This document shows, piece by piece, positions 48,216 through 59,900 of a stretch of DNA of 64,000 bases (positions are counted from its first letter, which is position 1; every line of letters starts with the position of its first letter). A program made the translations under genes and the position numbers. The DNA comes from Theodoxus fluviatilis (Eukaryota > Mollusca > Gastropoda > Cycloneritida > Neritidae): positions 1 to 64,000 of the forward strand of contig JAWQFJ010001209.1 of the NCBI GenBank assembly GCA_034096865.1. The letters are read 5' to 3'. The notes beneath the pieces were generated by a model. It did not search any database and was not told the DNA's origin. It was given only the letters and a program-made list of their open reading frames with translations.

Positions 48216-50851
48216 ACTCAAACTTCAACGGAAACAGGGCCTGTATCCAGAACGGCGAGTTATTTTAACCCCGATTTATCTCTAAAGTAAACTCAGAGGA
48301 TTCCAACTGTCTGTTCCGCTCTCCCTTGGCTGGAACACCGTTCTGGACGTGGACTTTATCGCGCGAAATTGCACATTTAGGAATACGCAACAGCTGCATT
48401 TTTTTCCGCGTATTTTTTCAGAGGCATGCGTAATTTTCGTATTCCATTTTTTCTTGCGTATTAATACGCAAAATTCGTACGGGTACCCAGGTCTGTAAGT
48501 GTAACCCAGGTCATTCCAGATCAACATGCTGATCATCAATCCATCCATTGCTCAAGATGAAATGAGAAACTGCGGGGTCTCTTGACTTGCAAAACTAATC
48601 TATCATGGGGAAATATAATAACCAATGGGATTGCAGGAACACCAGAATACTACATACGGCTGCTGCCGCTGGACATTCCCCTCATCAGCTGGAACATGCG
48701 GTCGTGGAGCTTTGCAGTAGCTTGACCACAGGTTCCAGCTGATGTTCCATGTCATCAAGGACATAACTTTCAACTTCATATGAAATCACAACAGAAAGCC
48801 AGTTGAAACACCAGAAATGTTTTTCAAACTCTCGGGACAAGTAAATTCTCAAGTATCATAACTATCAGAGACCTTCGATCTGCTGAAAACCTTCTGTCCA
48901 TAACAAGGTACAAGAATTACCAGTGCTTGGTCTGAAGTACAGGACTTACTTTTCCTTGAGTAGATCTCGTAGGCAAAGACGTGGGTTTGCACCTGGTCAG
49001 CACTGAACAACTGTAGGGGCTTCAGGAACTTGACGGCATACTCAAGGGGATCTGTCACCTGCATAAACCAAAGGAGATGTCAGGAACTAAGGCCTAGCTC
49101 AAGAACTTATTAGTTCAAAAGGTATTCTGTAGCTTTCAGGATGGTCAACTATACATGCTTTTGGGGATGAGTTTGTGTCAGAAATATGACCAAACAAGAA
49201 GGGCAAAGCCCACACGACTCACATGCCGAGAGGATGTGAAAAATGGCGGTTTTTAGACAACATTTACAGCCCCTGCGACCTTAACCTTGAAGCAAGGTCA
49301 AGTCACTATGTATGTTTTTTGACACCTTGTCATTATACACCATCAGGCCAAATTGGGTGTTGATAGACTTAACTCTTACGTTGCTGAGTTTTTTTAGCAA
49401 TGCGTCATTGCTCTGTGCTGACTTTTCTCCCCAGAATTTACTCCAAAAACGGTCACCGTCTGTCAATTTTCATATTCTTCTTCACCTCTGATCAAAAAAT
49501 GCAAAGAATAAAAGTTGTAGCCGAGAGAATTCTGTACACAGTGGTATGCAGCACTTGAATGAAATTTATCATAATACCTGCATTTTATTCTCAAAATGAA
49601 ATAAAACAACAACAACAACAAAACAAACCAATGAAATGCCTTTACACTAACTTTATTATCTAATCATGACCTCCAGCAATTATCAGGCTTGATTTCTGAT
49701 AGGTTACCTAACTAGTAAAAAGAATGACAAACAAGAAGGGCAAAGCCCATACGACTCACATGCTTGACCTTGACCTTTATATGACCTTGACCTTCAGGTG
49801 ACCTTCAAGGTCAAGGTCAAACAACTAAACCTACCAATGACATCATACACTAAGAAATGCTTTACACATTTTTCCTATCAAAATACATGTGACCTTGACC
49901 CAAGGTCAATGTCATCCAAGGTCATGCAACACAAAGCTGTTAATTCAAGACATAGGGAGCACAATGGTGCTTATTGGCACTTTCTACCATGAGATATGGT
50001 CATTTTAGTGGTTCACTACCCCATTTTGGTCACATTTCATAAGGGTCAAAGTGACCTTGACCTTGATGATATGTGACCAAATGTGTCTCATGATGAAAGT
50101 ATAACATGTGCCCCACATAATTAATAAGTTTGAAACAGTTATCTTCCATAGTTCAGGGTCAAGGTCACTTCAAAATATGTATACAATCCAACTTTGAAGA
50201 GCTCCTGTGACCTTGACCTTGAAGCAAGGTCAACCAAACTGGTATCAAAAGATAGGGCTTACTTTGCCCTATATACCATATATAGGTCAGGTATCCAATC
50301 TCAAAAACTTCAGAGAAAATTGAGAAAATGTGAAAAATGACTGTTTTTTAGACAACATTTATGGCCCCTGCGACCTTGACCTTGAAGCAAGATCAAGTCA
50401 CTATGTATGTTTTTTGAGGCCTTGTCATCATACACCATCATGCCAAATTGGGTGTTGATAGACTTAATAGTCTCCGAGAAAAATCCAACGTTAAAGTTTT
50501 TCACGGACGCCCGGACGCCCGGACGGACGACACGGGTGAGTACATAGACTCACTTTTGCTTCGCATGTGAGTCAAAAAGGCCTCAAATCCTTACATGCAC
50601 CTCAAAAGTCACCATGTACTTGCTGTGATCATGGAGTAGCGATGTGGTTGGGAGTGGGGAAGACACTGATCAGAGTGCCCAAACACAATCACTCTAACCT
50701 TGTTGAAAGCAAAAGATTTTCATGAGAAATTATAAGCATAACTATTTACACATCCACAAAATGACACCAATGGAATATCTACATGTTACTACAGGTACAA
50801 TGAAATACTAATAAAAATGGTTGAAACTGGAAAATCACACACACACACACA

Positions 50852-50924
<73 letters not shown>

Positions 50925-53900
50925 CTTCTACCCAAGGCAACATGCAGTGTCCATAGCAGGTTGAAAACTATCTAGGAAATCAAGCAAAAATCTATACAGC
51001 AGGTTCAAAATTATCCAAAGAAACATGCAAAAGTTTCCACCGTAGGTTCAAAATTATCCCAGGAAACATGCGCAAGTGTCCACAGCAGGTTCAAAATCAT
51101 CCAGGGAATCAGGCAAAAGTCTCCAGAACAGGTTCCAAATAATGCAAGTGTCTCAGCAGGTTCAAGATGATGAGGAAGTGGAAGCTCCAGCAGCAGCAGG
51201 TTGGTGGTACTCTTTCGAGCAGGCAGCCCTGTAGTCCACCAGGAAGTGGTATCTCATCCAGCAAGGCCAGGGGCACATGGCATATCCACACTGATGGCAT
51301 CTGTATGCAGTCTGGCAGCGCTTCTTGGCCTGTCACTGCAGACAATGCAGTCCCTTGAGGTAGGACGCCCAGCAGGGGTGAGCTCAGGGTTTGGCTCAGA
51401 CCAGTGACGCTCTGTGAGCCGGTGAGGGGGATCTACAGAAGGTCTGTGAGGTAGACTCTCTGCCTCTGGTGACCCTCCAGCAGACCATGGATGATGGCAA
51501 ACCTCACTTTCTTGGGGGACACACGACAGTGGAAGTGGCGGTAGATGATGTCACAGTGTCTCACATAAATTTCCAGGAGCACCATGAATATCTTCTTCCA
51601 CCACTTCAGGCTCCTGTGGGTGTGAAGATTGTAAGAGATCTTATGGTCGATCAAGTCCACTCCTCTCATATTTTCCATGTAGAGCTGGATGGCTGCAGGT
51701 TTCTGGACAGTTCTCCTGTGCTCTGGTTCACCCCTAGCACGCACCGTCTTCTCGATGACATGATCGTTGTGGACTGTTGTCAGGAGGTTGACCTGTTTCT
51801 TGTCAAACCAGCATATGTACAGCTTTGTTCCCTCCCTGAGGACAACTTGTGGCTGGCCTCTCTTGAGCTTGGTGCCCTTGATCTGTGGAGGTACCCCTTG
51901 TCTGTTCAGGCGAAGAGTCCCACAGGCACCTGTCTGCTGGCTGGTGAGATCGTCAAAGAGGGAAGGGGAGGTGAAGAAATTGTCCATGTAGACATGGTGT
52001 CCTCGCCCTAGGATGGGTCCCACACTTCTGATGACAGCTTGATGGGCTTGAGGCAAGTCCCCTGGAGGAGGCTGGGGGCTGGGGATCTTTGCCTGCATAC
52101 AGTTTGTAGTTGTACACATACCCCGTCTTTGAATCGGCCAGTATCCAGGCTTGCAGACCCAACTTGTGTGGCTTCTGTGGGTGGTAGACGATGAACTTGC
52201 ACCTCCCCTTGAAAGCAATCATGGATCCATCAACTGACCTCTCTTCCAGGGTAGTAGGCCTTCTGCCATCTCTCCAGGAGCATCTTGATGATTCCGTCAA
52301 CCTTGAACGTCCTGCAGTGACCAGGTTGTCCCCGAGGATTTGCCTCCTCATTGTTACAGAGGTGAAAGAAAGCCAGGATGAGCATAAACTTGTCTTGGCT
52401 CATGATCGATCGAAATCCTGGCATCTCAGTCAGAAAGTCCATCGTCCAATATTCGGCGTAGCTCCCACGTGGGTATTCTCTCTTGATGAGAATGAGAGCA
52501 ATGAAGGCTTTCATATCAGAGACGGATATGGTGCTCCAATCTCGAAACTGGGAGTGAGGTGCGAGTTGGTCGACTGGATGGGCGGCGAAATATTGCGACG
52601 CATACCTGATAGTTTCTTCGGTCATTAGTTCGAATACTTCGTCATCAAAGAAGTAACCAAAAATCTCATTGGCATCGTTGCTCTCAGTATGAACAAGTGG
52701 GCCAGTCGTCTGACGGAAGGGAGGAAGCCAAGCATCTTCGGTAGCCTGCTGTTGGAAAGAGCGTGATGCACGTCTTGATGATGCTCGCTCCGATGCACTG
52801 CTTGATGGAACGGACGGATCAACTCCGCCCTCTGGCTCCGAACTACTATCTGGTTCGACATCTTCCTGCGATCGGAATCGCTGCAACTCTGCTTCTGCCT
52901 CGGCAACATCCTCTAGCGTGAAAGGCTCGAACTCATCATCCGAATCCTCGCCAAACAAAAGCTCTACCACACGCTCATCAATGTCTTCTGACATGACACA
53001 AACAAACATCAAACTTCAGAGCGAATTTACTCGAAAATTTTGTAGAAAGCTCGCCCTTTTCCGCTTTCCTGCTGTGGTATTTATAGATAATTGACGTCAT
53101 TTTCAAGGGAGATAAGTGTGTTCAAACTAACCCACCCTCAGCGATTGAGCGCGGGCGGGACCTCCCGCCGTCCGCACACAGCGGTGAAAACAAGCTTGGT
53201 GGGAATTCCCGCCGGCCGCACGGAGAAAGTTAATAGTCTCTGAGAAAAATCCAACGTTAAAGTTTTTTTTTTAATGGATGACAGGACGCCCGGACGGATG
53301 ACACGGGTGACCTAGTATGAAAGTATAACATGTGCACTACAATGTGATAAAGTTTGGAAGAGTTATCTTCCATAGTTCAGGGTCAAGGTCACTTCAAAAT
53401 ATGTATACAATACAACTTTATAGAGCTCCTGTGACCTTGAAGCAAGGTCAATCAAACTGGTATCAAAAGATAGGGATTACTTTGCCCTATATACCATATA
53501 TGTGACCAGCCACGACAAAACCAGTGCTAAGTCGCGCGACCCTCTCTTGCGCTAAGTCTGAGAAAAGGCAGGGAGGGTCAATCTGGGTGATTTTCACTTT
53601 TTCATAAAAATAGATTCTACATGGTTCAAACTATCATGCCAGTAAAGGAAACATATTGAAGAATTATATTTTGATGGTAAAATAAAGACTTTTGTGTTAT
53701 GTATTGTTTCAAAAGCTCCCTATAATTAGCGTTAATTGCCTCATTTTAGCCGCAATAAACACACCTAAACCCTTGCAGAACCCCTTCATGTTATATACCG
53801 TAAGAAAGGCCGCTCTCTCGGCGTTCTCGCTCTGTGAATGTTGAAGAAAAATAAGGTCAGCTATTTTTGGAAACGAAGTTTGAAATACCGTTGCTAAGGT

Positions 53901-56900
53901 GTTTAATGTCTGCAGAGGGTAAATCTTCTGAGACCGTTTTTTTTAATGACCGCTGCTTCAGTACCCAACTTGAAATGCCTGTAACTCCTATTCTAATTAA
54001 CTCACACTGTTCATTCTTATATCAAAAACATAAATGAATGCAGAATTCAAAAATATTAAAACCCTATTTTGTCCAAAAATTGACTTAGCACTGGTTTTGT
54101 CGTGGCTGGTCACATATTGCTCAGGTATCCAACCTCAAAAACTTCAGAGAAAATTGGGAAAATGTGAAAAATGGCTGTTTTTAGACAACATTTATGGCCC
54201 CTGTGACCTTGACATTGAAGCAAGGTCAAGTCACTATGTATGTTTTTTGACGCCTTGTCATCATACACCATCATGCCAAATTGGGTGTTGATAGACTTAA
54301 TAGTCTCTGAGAAAAATACAACGTTAAGGGGAGACACGGCAGTGGAAATTGATAATTTGGGTTTACTTTGTCGATTTTGAAAACTTGCCGATTTTGCACT
54401 CTGTGACCTCTCTACATATGGACCCGATGTTGCTTTAGTGTGAAAACGAACTCTTTATGGGCTAAATTCAGCAATAAAACATACCACCCACCTATCAAAC
54501 GAGTCTTTTTGTGCAATATTTCGTCAAAATTTGCAATGTTTGGGTCTTGGCAACGGGCCTAAATTTTGAATGAACCCTTGCAAGTTAGGTATCGTTGGAA
54601 AGCGGCACATGTCGTCTACAAATTGCAAGGGACGTAACTCTTCTAGACTTCTTCTCCATAGAGCTACATGGCAGCAACGAAGAGGTAGATTGTATGAGAT
54701 CTGGTCAGCTGACGCGAATGAACCAATCGGAGAGCTGGAATCGCTACCACAATGCAATGCGGCTTAGAGACAAAATGGCTTCCACATGCGCTGTTGCATT
54801 GTCAGTTTAAATACATTTTGCCATGCCTGGACGAAAATCGCACACTGTAAGTGCTTTTAAACTCACGAAAAGCAAGAAAAGAAAGGAGCAACTGTCATCT
54901 GCACGAGCTGTGAAGGGAAGAAAGCCTTGTGATGTGTAATCGACGTCAGCCACGTGTGCGAGCGCACTATCAGTACTGCTACATCGTCATCGTCGGAACC
55001 AGTCCCATCTACATTGGCTGCTGAACCACTGGCGTCTAGTTCTGCCTACAGCACACCAGTCCCCTCTACATCTACTGATGATCCGGCACCATCCTCATCG
55101 CGATTGAATTGGAGAGATTTCGAGAGGAGTGTGACATGCTCAGTGCAGCCGACCGAGTGGATTCTGACAGAGATCGGTCAGCTCAATGAACTCATTTCGG
55201 ATGCAGTGTGTCCAAAGTGCTTCGAGAATCGTCTTTCAGTACGAGCTGGCACCCCTCTTGGATTTTCTCGGGAGATGACTATGATTTGTGGACGATGTAG
55301 AGAGGTAAGAAAATGCGTTTCTTCACCTCGCATTGAAAAGAGACAGGAGAAGAACGTGGGGTTTGAGGTGAACAGGCGTGCTGTGCTGTATTCCCATGAA
55401 ATTGGTGGTGGATATGCTGCCTTGCGAAAGTTTTGCACAGTTTTCGGCATGCCTCTTCTCCATGGCAAAACTTTTTCCAGCATTGACAGGAGAGTCTGTG
55501 ATGCTCTTGCTGCATCAAAGGAAGCCACACTGGACATGACAGTGGACTTTGTGAAAAGGCAATACAGAGAGACCCATCATTGTGGCCAACACTCAGCAGA
55601 GGAGTTCAGTGAGGAAGACAGTGAGGATGACACAGCATGGAATGAAGATGATGGGATACTATGAATGATGGATCTATAGATGTGTTGTTCGATGGTACAT
55701 GGCAGAAACGAGGATTCACATCTCACAATGGTGTGGGCATTGTGATTGATGTCCTCACAGGGTATGCTGTAGACTTCGAGGTGCTGTCAACATACTGCCA
55801 CGTGTGCAGCATGAACAAAGACAAACTGAGGAAGATGACTGCAGCTGAGAGATGCAGGGGTGATGCAGAGTTTGAACAATGCTGCAAATGAGGTGACCCT
55901 GCTTCTGCTGCAGAAAGAAGATGCCAAGAGGAAGAGGAAGGCAGATAAAGCTGCAACTCAAGCTTTCCTAAACAAATGACGTTCACACCGTGTTGAGCAT
56001 CTGCATGACATTGCTGCTCAGGAGGATGAAGAGGGACCAATCTATGGCCCAGGCATGCTGGAAAACTCATAGAAAGTGACTGGGAAGCAGAAATTGGCGG
56101 TAAATTTGACTGAAAGTCCTTTTTCTGTGACATGGAACATTCCAAAAACTTTGTCGGCTGATTTCTCGGATTGTTGATTTTTCACGATGGTAGCTTCATG
56201 AGGAAATCAATAGAAAATTGTGTGTTTGTGCTAGTCACTTTCTGTTTTTTTCATTTTGTAGACAAATGAGTAGTCTGTGATATTACAATGAGAATTTAAT
56301 AGAAAAACATTTGGTAAATTTTGCATTTGCTGAAGATTAAAAAAATTTCAAGCCTTACACAAACAGAAATCATATAGTTAAAATTCTAGGTTGTAGAGTT
56401 TTTTTTTAACAAGATAGACAAGATGTCTTCATGTAATCTCATGAGCAACATTATTATATGCAAATTAACATTGGTTTGAAGTTGATATGTAGTCTCTTGA
56501 TTTTTTTACTGATTTCTTGAAAAATACATATTTTCCCCCATTTCCGTCATAAAACTATCATTATTCTCATAAGTACACCAGATACAGCCTTTATTTGATT
56601 TTTTTTTGTTTATTCCAAATGAACTAAATCAAAAATCAGCATCAAAATTGGAGAAATAAAAATTGGTAAAAAATGTGTACTGTAGCTGCCAGGTCTCCCC
56701 TTAAAGTTTTTTTTACGGACAACAGGACGCCCAGACGGACGACACGGGTTACCTAGTATGAAAGCATAACATGTGTACTACAGTGTTATGAAGTTTGGAA
56801 GAGTTATCTTCCATAGATCAGGGTCAAGGTCACTTCAAAATATGTATACAATCCAACTTTAAAGAGCTCCTGTGACTTTGACCTTGAAGCAAGGTCAAGT

Positions 56901-59900
56901 CACTATGTATGTTTTTTGACGCCTTGTCATCCTACACCATTATGCCAAATTGGGTGTTGATAGACTTAATAGTCTCAGAGAAAAATCCAACGTTAAAGTT
57001 TTTTTACGGACGACAGGTCGCCCGGACGGACGACACAGGTGAGTACATAGGCTCACTTTTGCTTCGCATGTGAGTAAAAAAAACACCACACACACCAAAA
57101 CCTATAATTTTGTGTCTGCAGTATGTATCAATGAAATACACAGAAATCCATGGATCACTCTTTTCCCACTTGCACATTACTCAACATGGGTACAAGCACC
57201 AATGCCAGCTGATACCTCATTTGAAAAATAAGGCTCCACATGCAGAAATCCAACCAGGAAGAGATGACCTTTAATGCATCCTTCCTCTCAACACAAAACC
57301 AAGTCACTTGTAATTTCAAAGGTGTCTCCTCACCCTCATGTAAATTAGTACTTCTTAAGAAAACTTACGCACAACTGCCTGAGGAAGCCAATTCAACTCG
57401 GGACTCGACAACACCTTTATCCAATCAAGAGACTCTAGCCTGCACAAACATGACAGCTTTAAAAATACCATCATTCAGGTGGAATCCCATCCAAGCTAAA
57501 AGCACAGCCACACTCTCTGTACACTGCCCACCTTGGCCAGCTTCTCTGGGACAAGCTCCTCCTCCTTGGGTCCGTCCATCTCGCCATCCTGGGCCTTCTT
57601 GTTGCGGTGCTCCATCTTCTCCTGCTCAGCACGCTGCTTCTCCTTCTCAAGCTCCGCCTTCTTGGCAGCCTTCTTCTGCTTCCGCTTCAGTTTCTTCAGC
57701 TCACTCGGCGTCAGGTTTTCTGTCACCAGACATTGGTGTGTCAAGCTCTCTGACACCACACATTTGCTCTCTGTCACCAGACAAGGAAACTGGTCAGTAT
57801 GCTTTGTATCAATTCCAAAGGAAAAACAACCACCCCAAAAAAATGTTATGACCATTGAGAAATCTCTCCAAAGATGAATGCAATCCCAAAGGATGTTCAA
57901 TTCAAGGACAATCAAGGATAATACATCAATCAATATGTGATATGATGGTCTCACGCTTCTGCAACATACATGAATAATGAAGACACAGAAAAACACATAA
58001 ATTAACACTAGACAAAGTGACATTTCATCAATGAAAAGAGTTGGCATATCGCATTACCAAGAGAAAAAGTTACTTTCATACCTGCATCTATTGAATTCTC
58101 CTCCTCAACCTCAGGCAACGGATGGTCGTACAGGTGGAGGTAGATCTGAGAAGACAAGACAGACATTAAAGAGCCTCCAAGAATGAAATCAAGGAAACTG
58201 CATACTACAACAAGAAGGGCAAAGCCCATACGACTCACATGCTTGACCTTGACCTTTATATGACCTTGACCTTCAAGGTCAAGGTCAAACAACTAAACCT
58301 ACCAATGACATCATACACAAAGAAATGCTTTACACATTTTTCCTACCAAAATACATGTGACCTTGACCATGCAACACAAAGCTGTTAATTCAAGACATAG
58401 GAAGCACAATGGTGCTTATTGGTACTTTCTACCATGAGATATAGTCACTTTTTGTGGTTCACTACCCCATTTTGGTCACATTTCATAAGGGCCAAAGTGA
58501 CCTTGACCTTGATGACATGTGAACAAATGTGTCTCATGATGAAAGTATAGCATGTGCCCCACATAATTATTAAGTTTGAAACAGTTATCTTCCATAGTTC
58601 AGGGTCAAGGTCACTTCAAAATATGTATACACTCCAACTTTGAAGAGCTCCTGTGACCTTGACCTTGAAGCAAGGTCAACCAAACTAGTATCAAAAGATA
58701 GGGCTTGCTTTGACCTATATACCACTTGTAGCTAAGGTCGCCATTCTCAATAACGTGGGAGAAAATTGGGAAAATGTGAAAAATGACTGTTTTTGAGACC
58801 ACATTTATGGCTCCTGTGACCTTGACCTTGAAGCAAGGTCAAGTCACTATGTATGTTTTTTGAGGCCTTGTCATCATACACCATCATGCCACATTTGGTG
58901 TTGATAGACTTAATAGTCTCCGAGAAAAATCCAACGTTTAAGTTTTTTACGCCCGGACGGACGGACGGACGCCCGGACGGACGGACGGACGACACGGCTC
59001 AGTACATAGACTCACTTTTGCTTCGCATGTGAGTCAAAAACCACTCTAATCCATGACTTTATTATAACACAGGGATAATACACATCTTATGCACAGCTTC
59101 TTCAATGTGATTAGCTGAATTTGAAAACTGCATTCATGATGTCAAAAGAATGAAGGGAAAACAAATCCTCTAGAAGAAATATAGTGAAAAATGTTTCTCA
59201 CTTCTGCAAATTCAAATTAGTGGTATCAAGCACTCCACATCATGGCGAGTACGCTTATCTAGGAGAGACATGAATTGACTATCATCATGTTATTTCTCTA
59301 TTCTTTATATGTAACTCTCGTGGCAAAGAAAGCACTGATCACTATCCATCCACACTAAACAGAAGAGGTAAGTAGATGCAAACTTACCTCAATGGCAATC
59401 CTGGCAGTACGGAAGTAAAACTGGTGTGACCTCAGTCTGTCCTCCAAACGCAGAAGCCCTACATAGGCACGCAGCGTCATCTTGCGCATGCAGTAGGTGT
59501 GGAAGTCAAACTGGTCCTCTATGATCTCCGTGAAATGCTAAAAAAAGTCAAAAACCAGACACATGCTGGTAGGAGGCCAACAGAAATGTTAAGACCAGAT
59601 TAATTAAACAATACCTACTGGCTGATATGACTTAAAGACACAAATAGACAAATTCAGAGCACACATTCAAAATAATACATCCTATTTAAGGGCAGGTTTT
59701 AGTTTTTTAGTCAAAATCCTTGTTTATGCACCTAGGAAGTCCATCTTTTCATATATGATAGATACTTGCATGAAGTATGCAAAAACAGACTTTGTAATGA
59801 CATTGCTACAGTCACATGACCAATATGGCGGATGGGTCTATAAATAGTATCACATTTTGTGTGTCTGCTTTCTCTGTCAATTTTGAAGATATTTGCTTCA

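Larger units (their letters stand above)
49369..53233 (-). mobile_element. piggyBac element PB4, TTAA-flanked, inserted in R1 copy d
   Basis: TTAA lies at 49369-49372 and 53230-53233, exactly at the TTAA inside the R1 motif GACTTAATAGTC. The ends are only weakly inverted (TTAACTCTTACGTTGC against TTAACTTTCTCCGTGC). It carries a nearly complete minus-strand transposase pseudogene and R1 copy e. Confidence 0.92.
49194..57083. mobile_element. R1 family repeat, copy d, split by three later insertions
   Basis: R1 text appears in four blocks: 49194-49368, 53234-53501, 54114-54323 and 56705-57083. Joining them across PB4, a MITE and a Kolobok element restores ordinary R1 order (for example TTGATAGACTTAATAGTCTC across PB4 and CAACGTTAAAGTTTTT across Kolobok). 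Confidence 0.92.

Noticed and set aside
54954..55664. Host zinc-finger protein gene (236-aa ORF with CxxC pairs)
   Set aside because: It lies inside TTAA-flanked terminal repeats and continues into a DGTWQKRG transposase motif.
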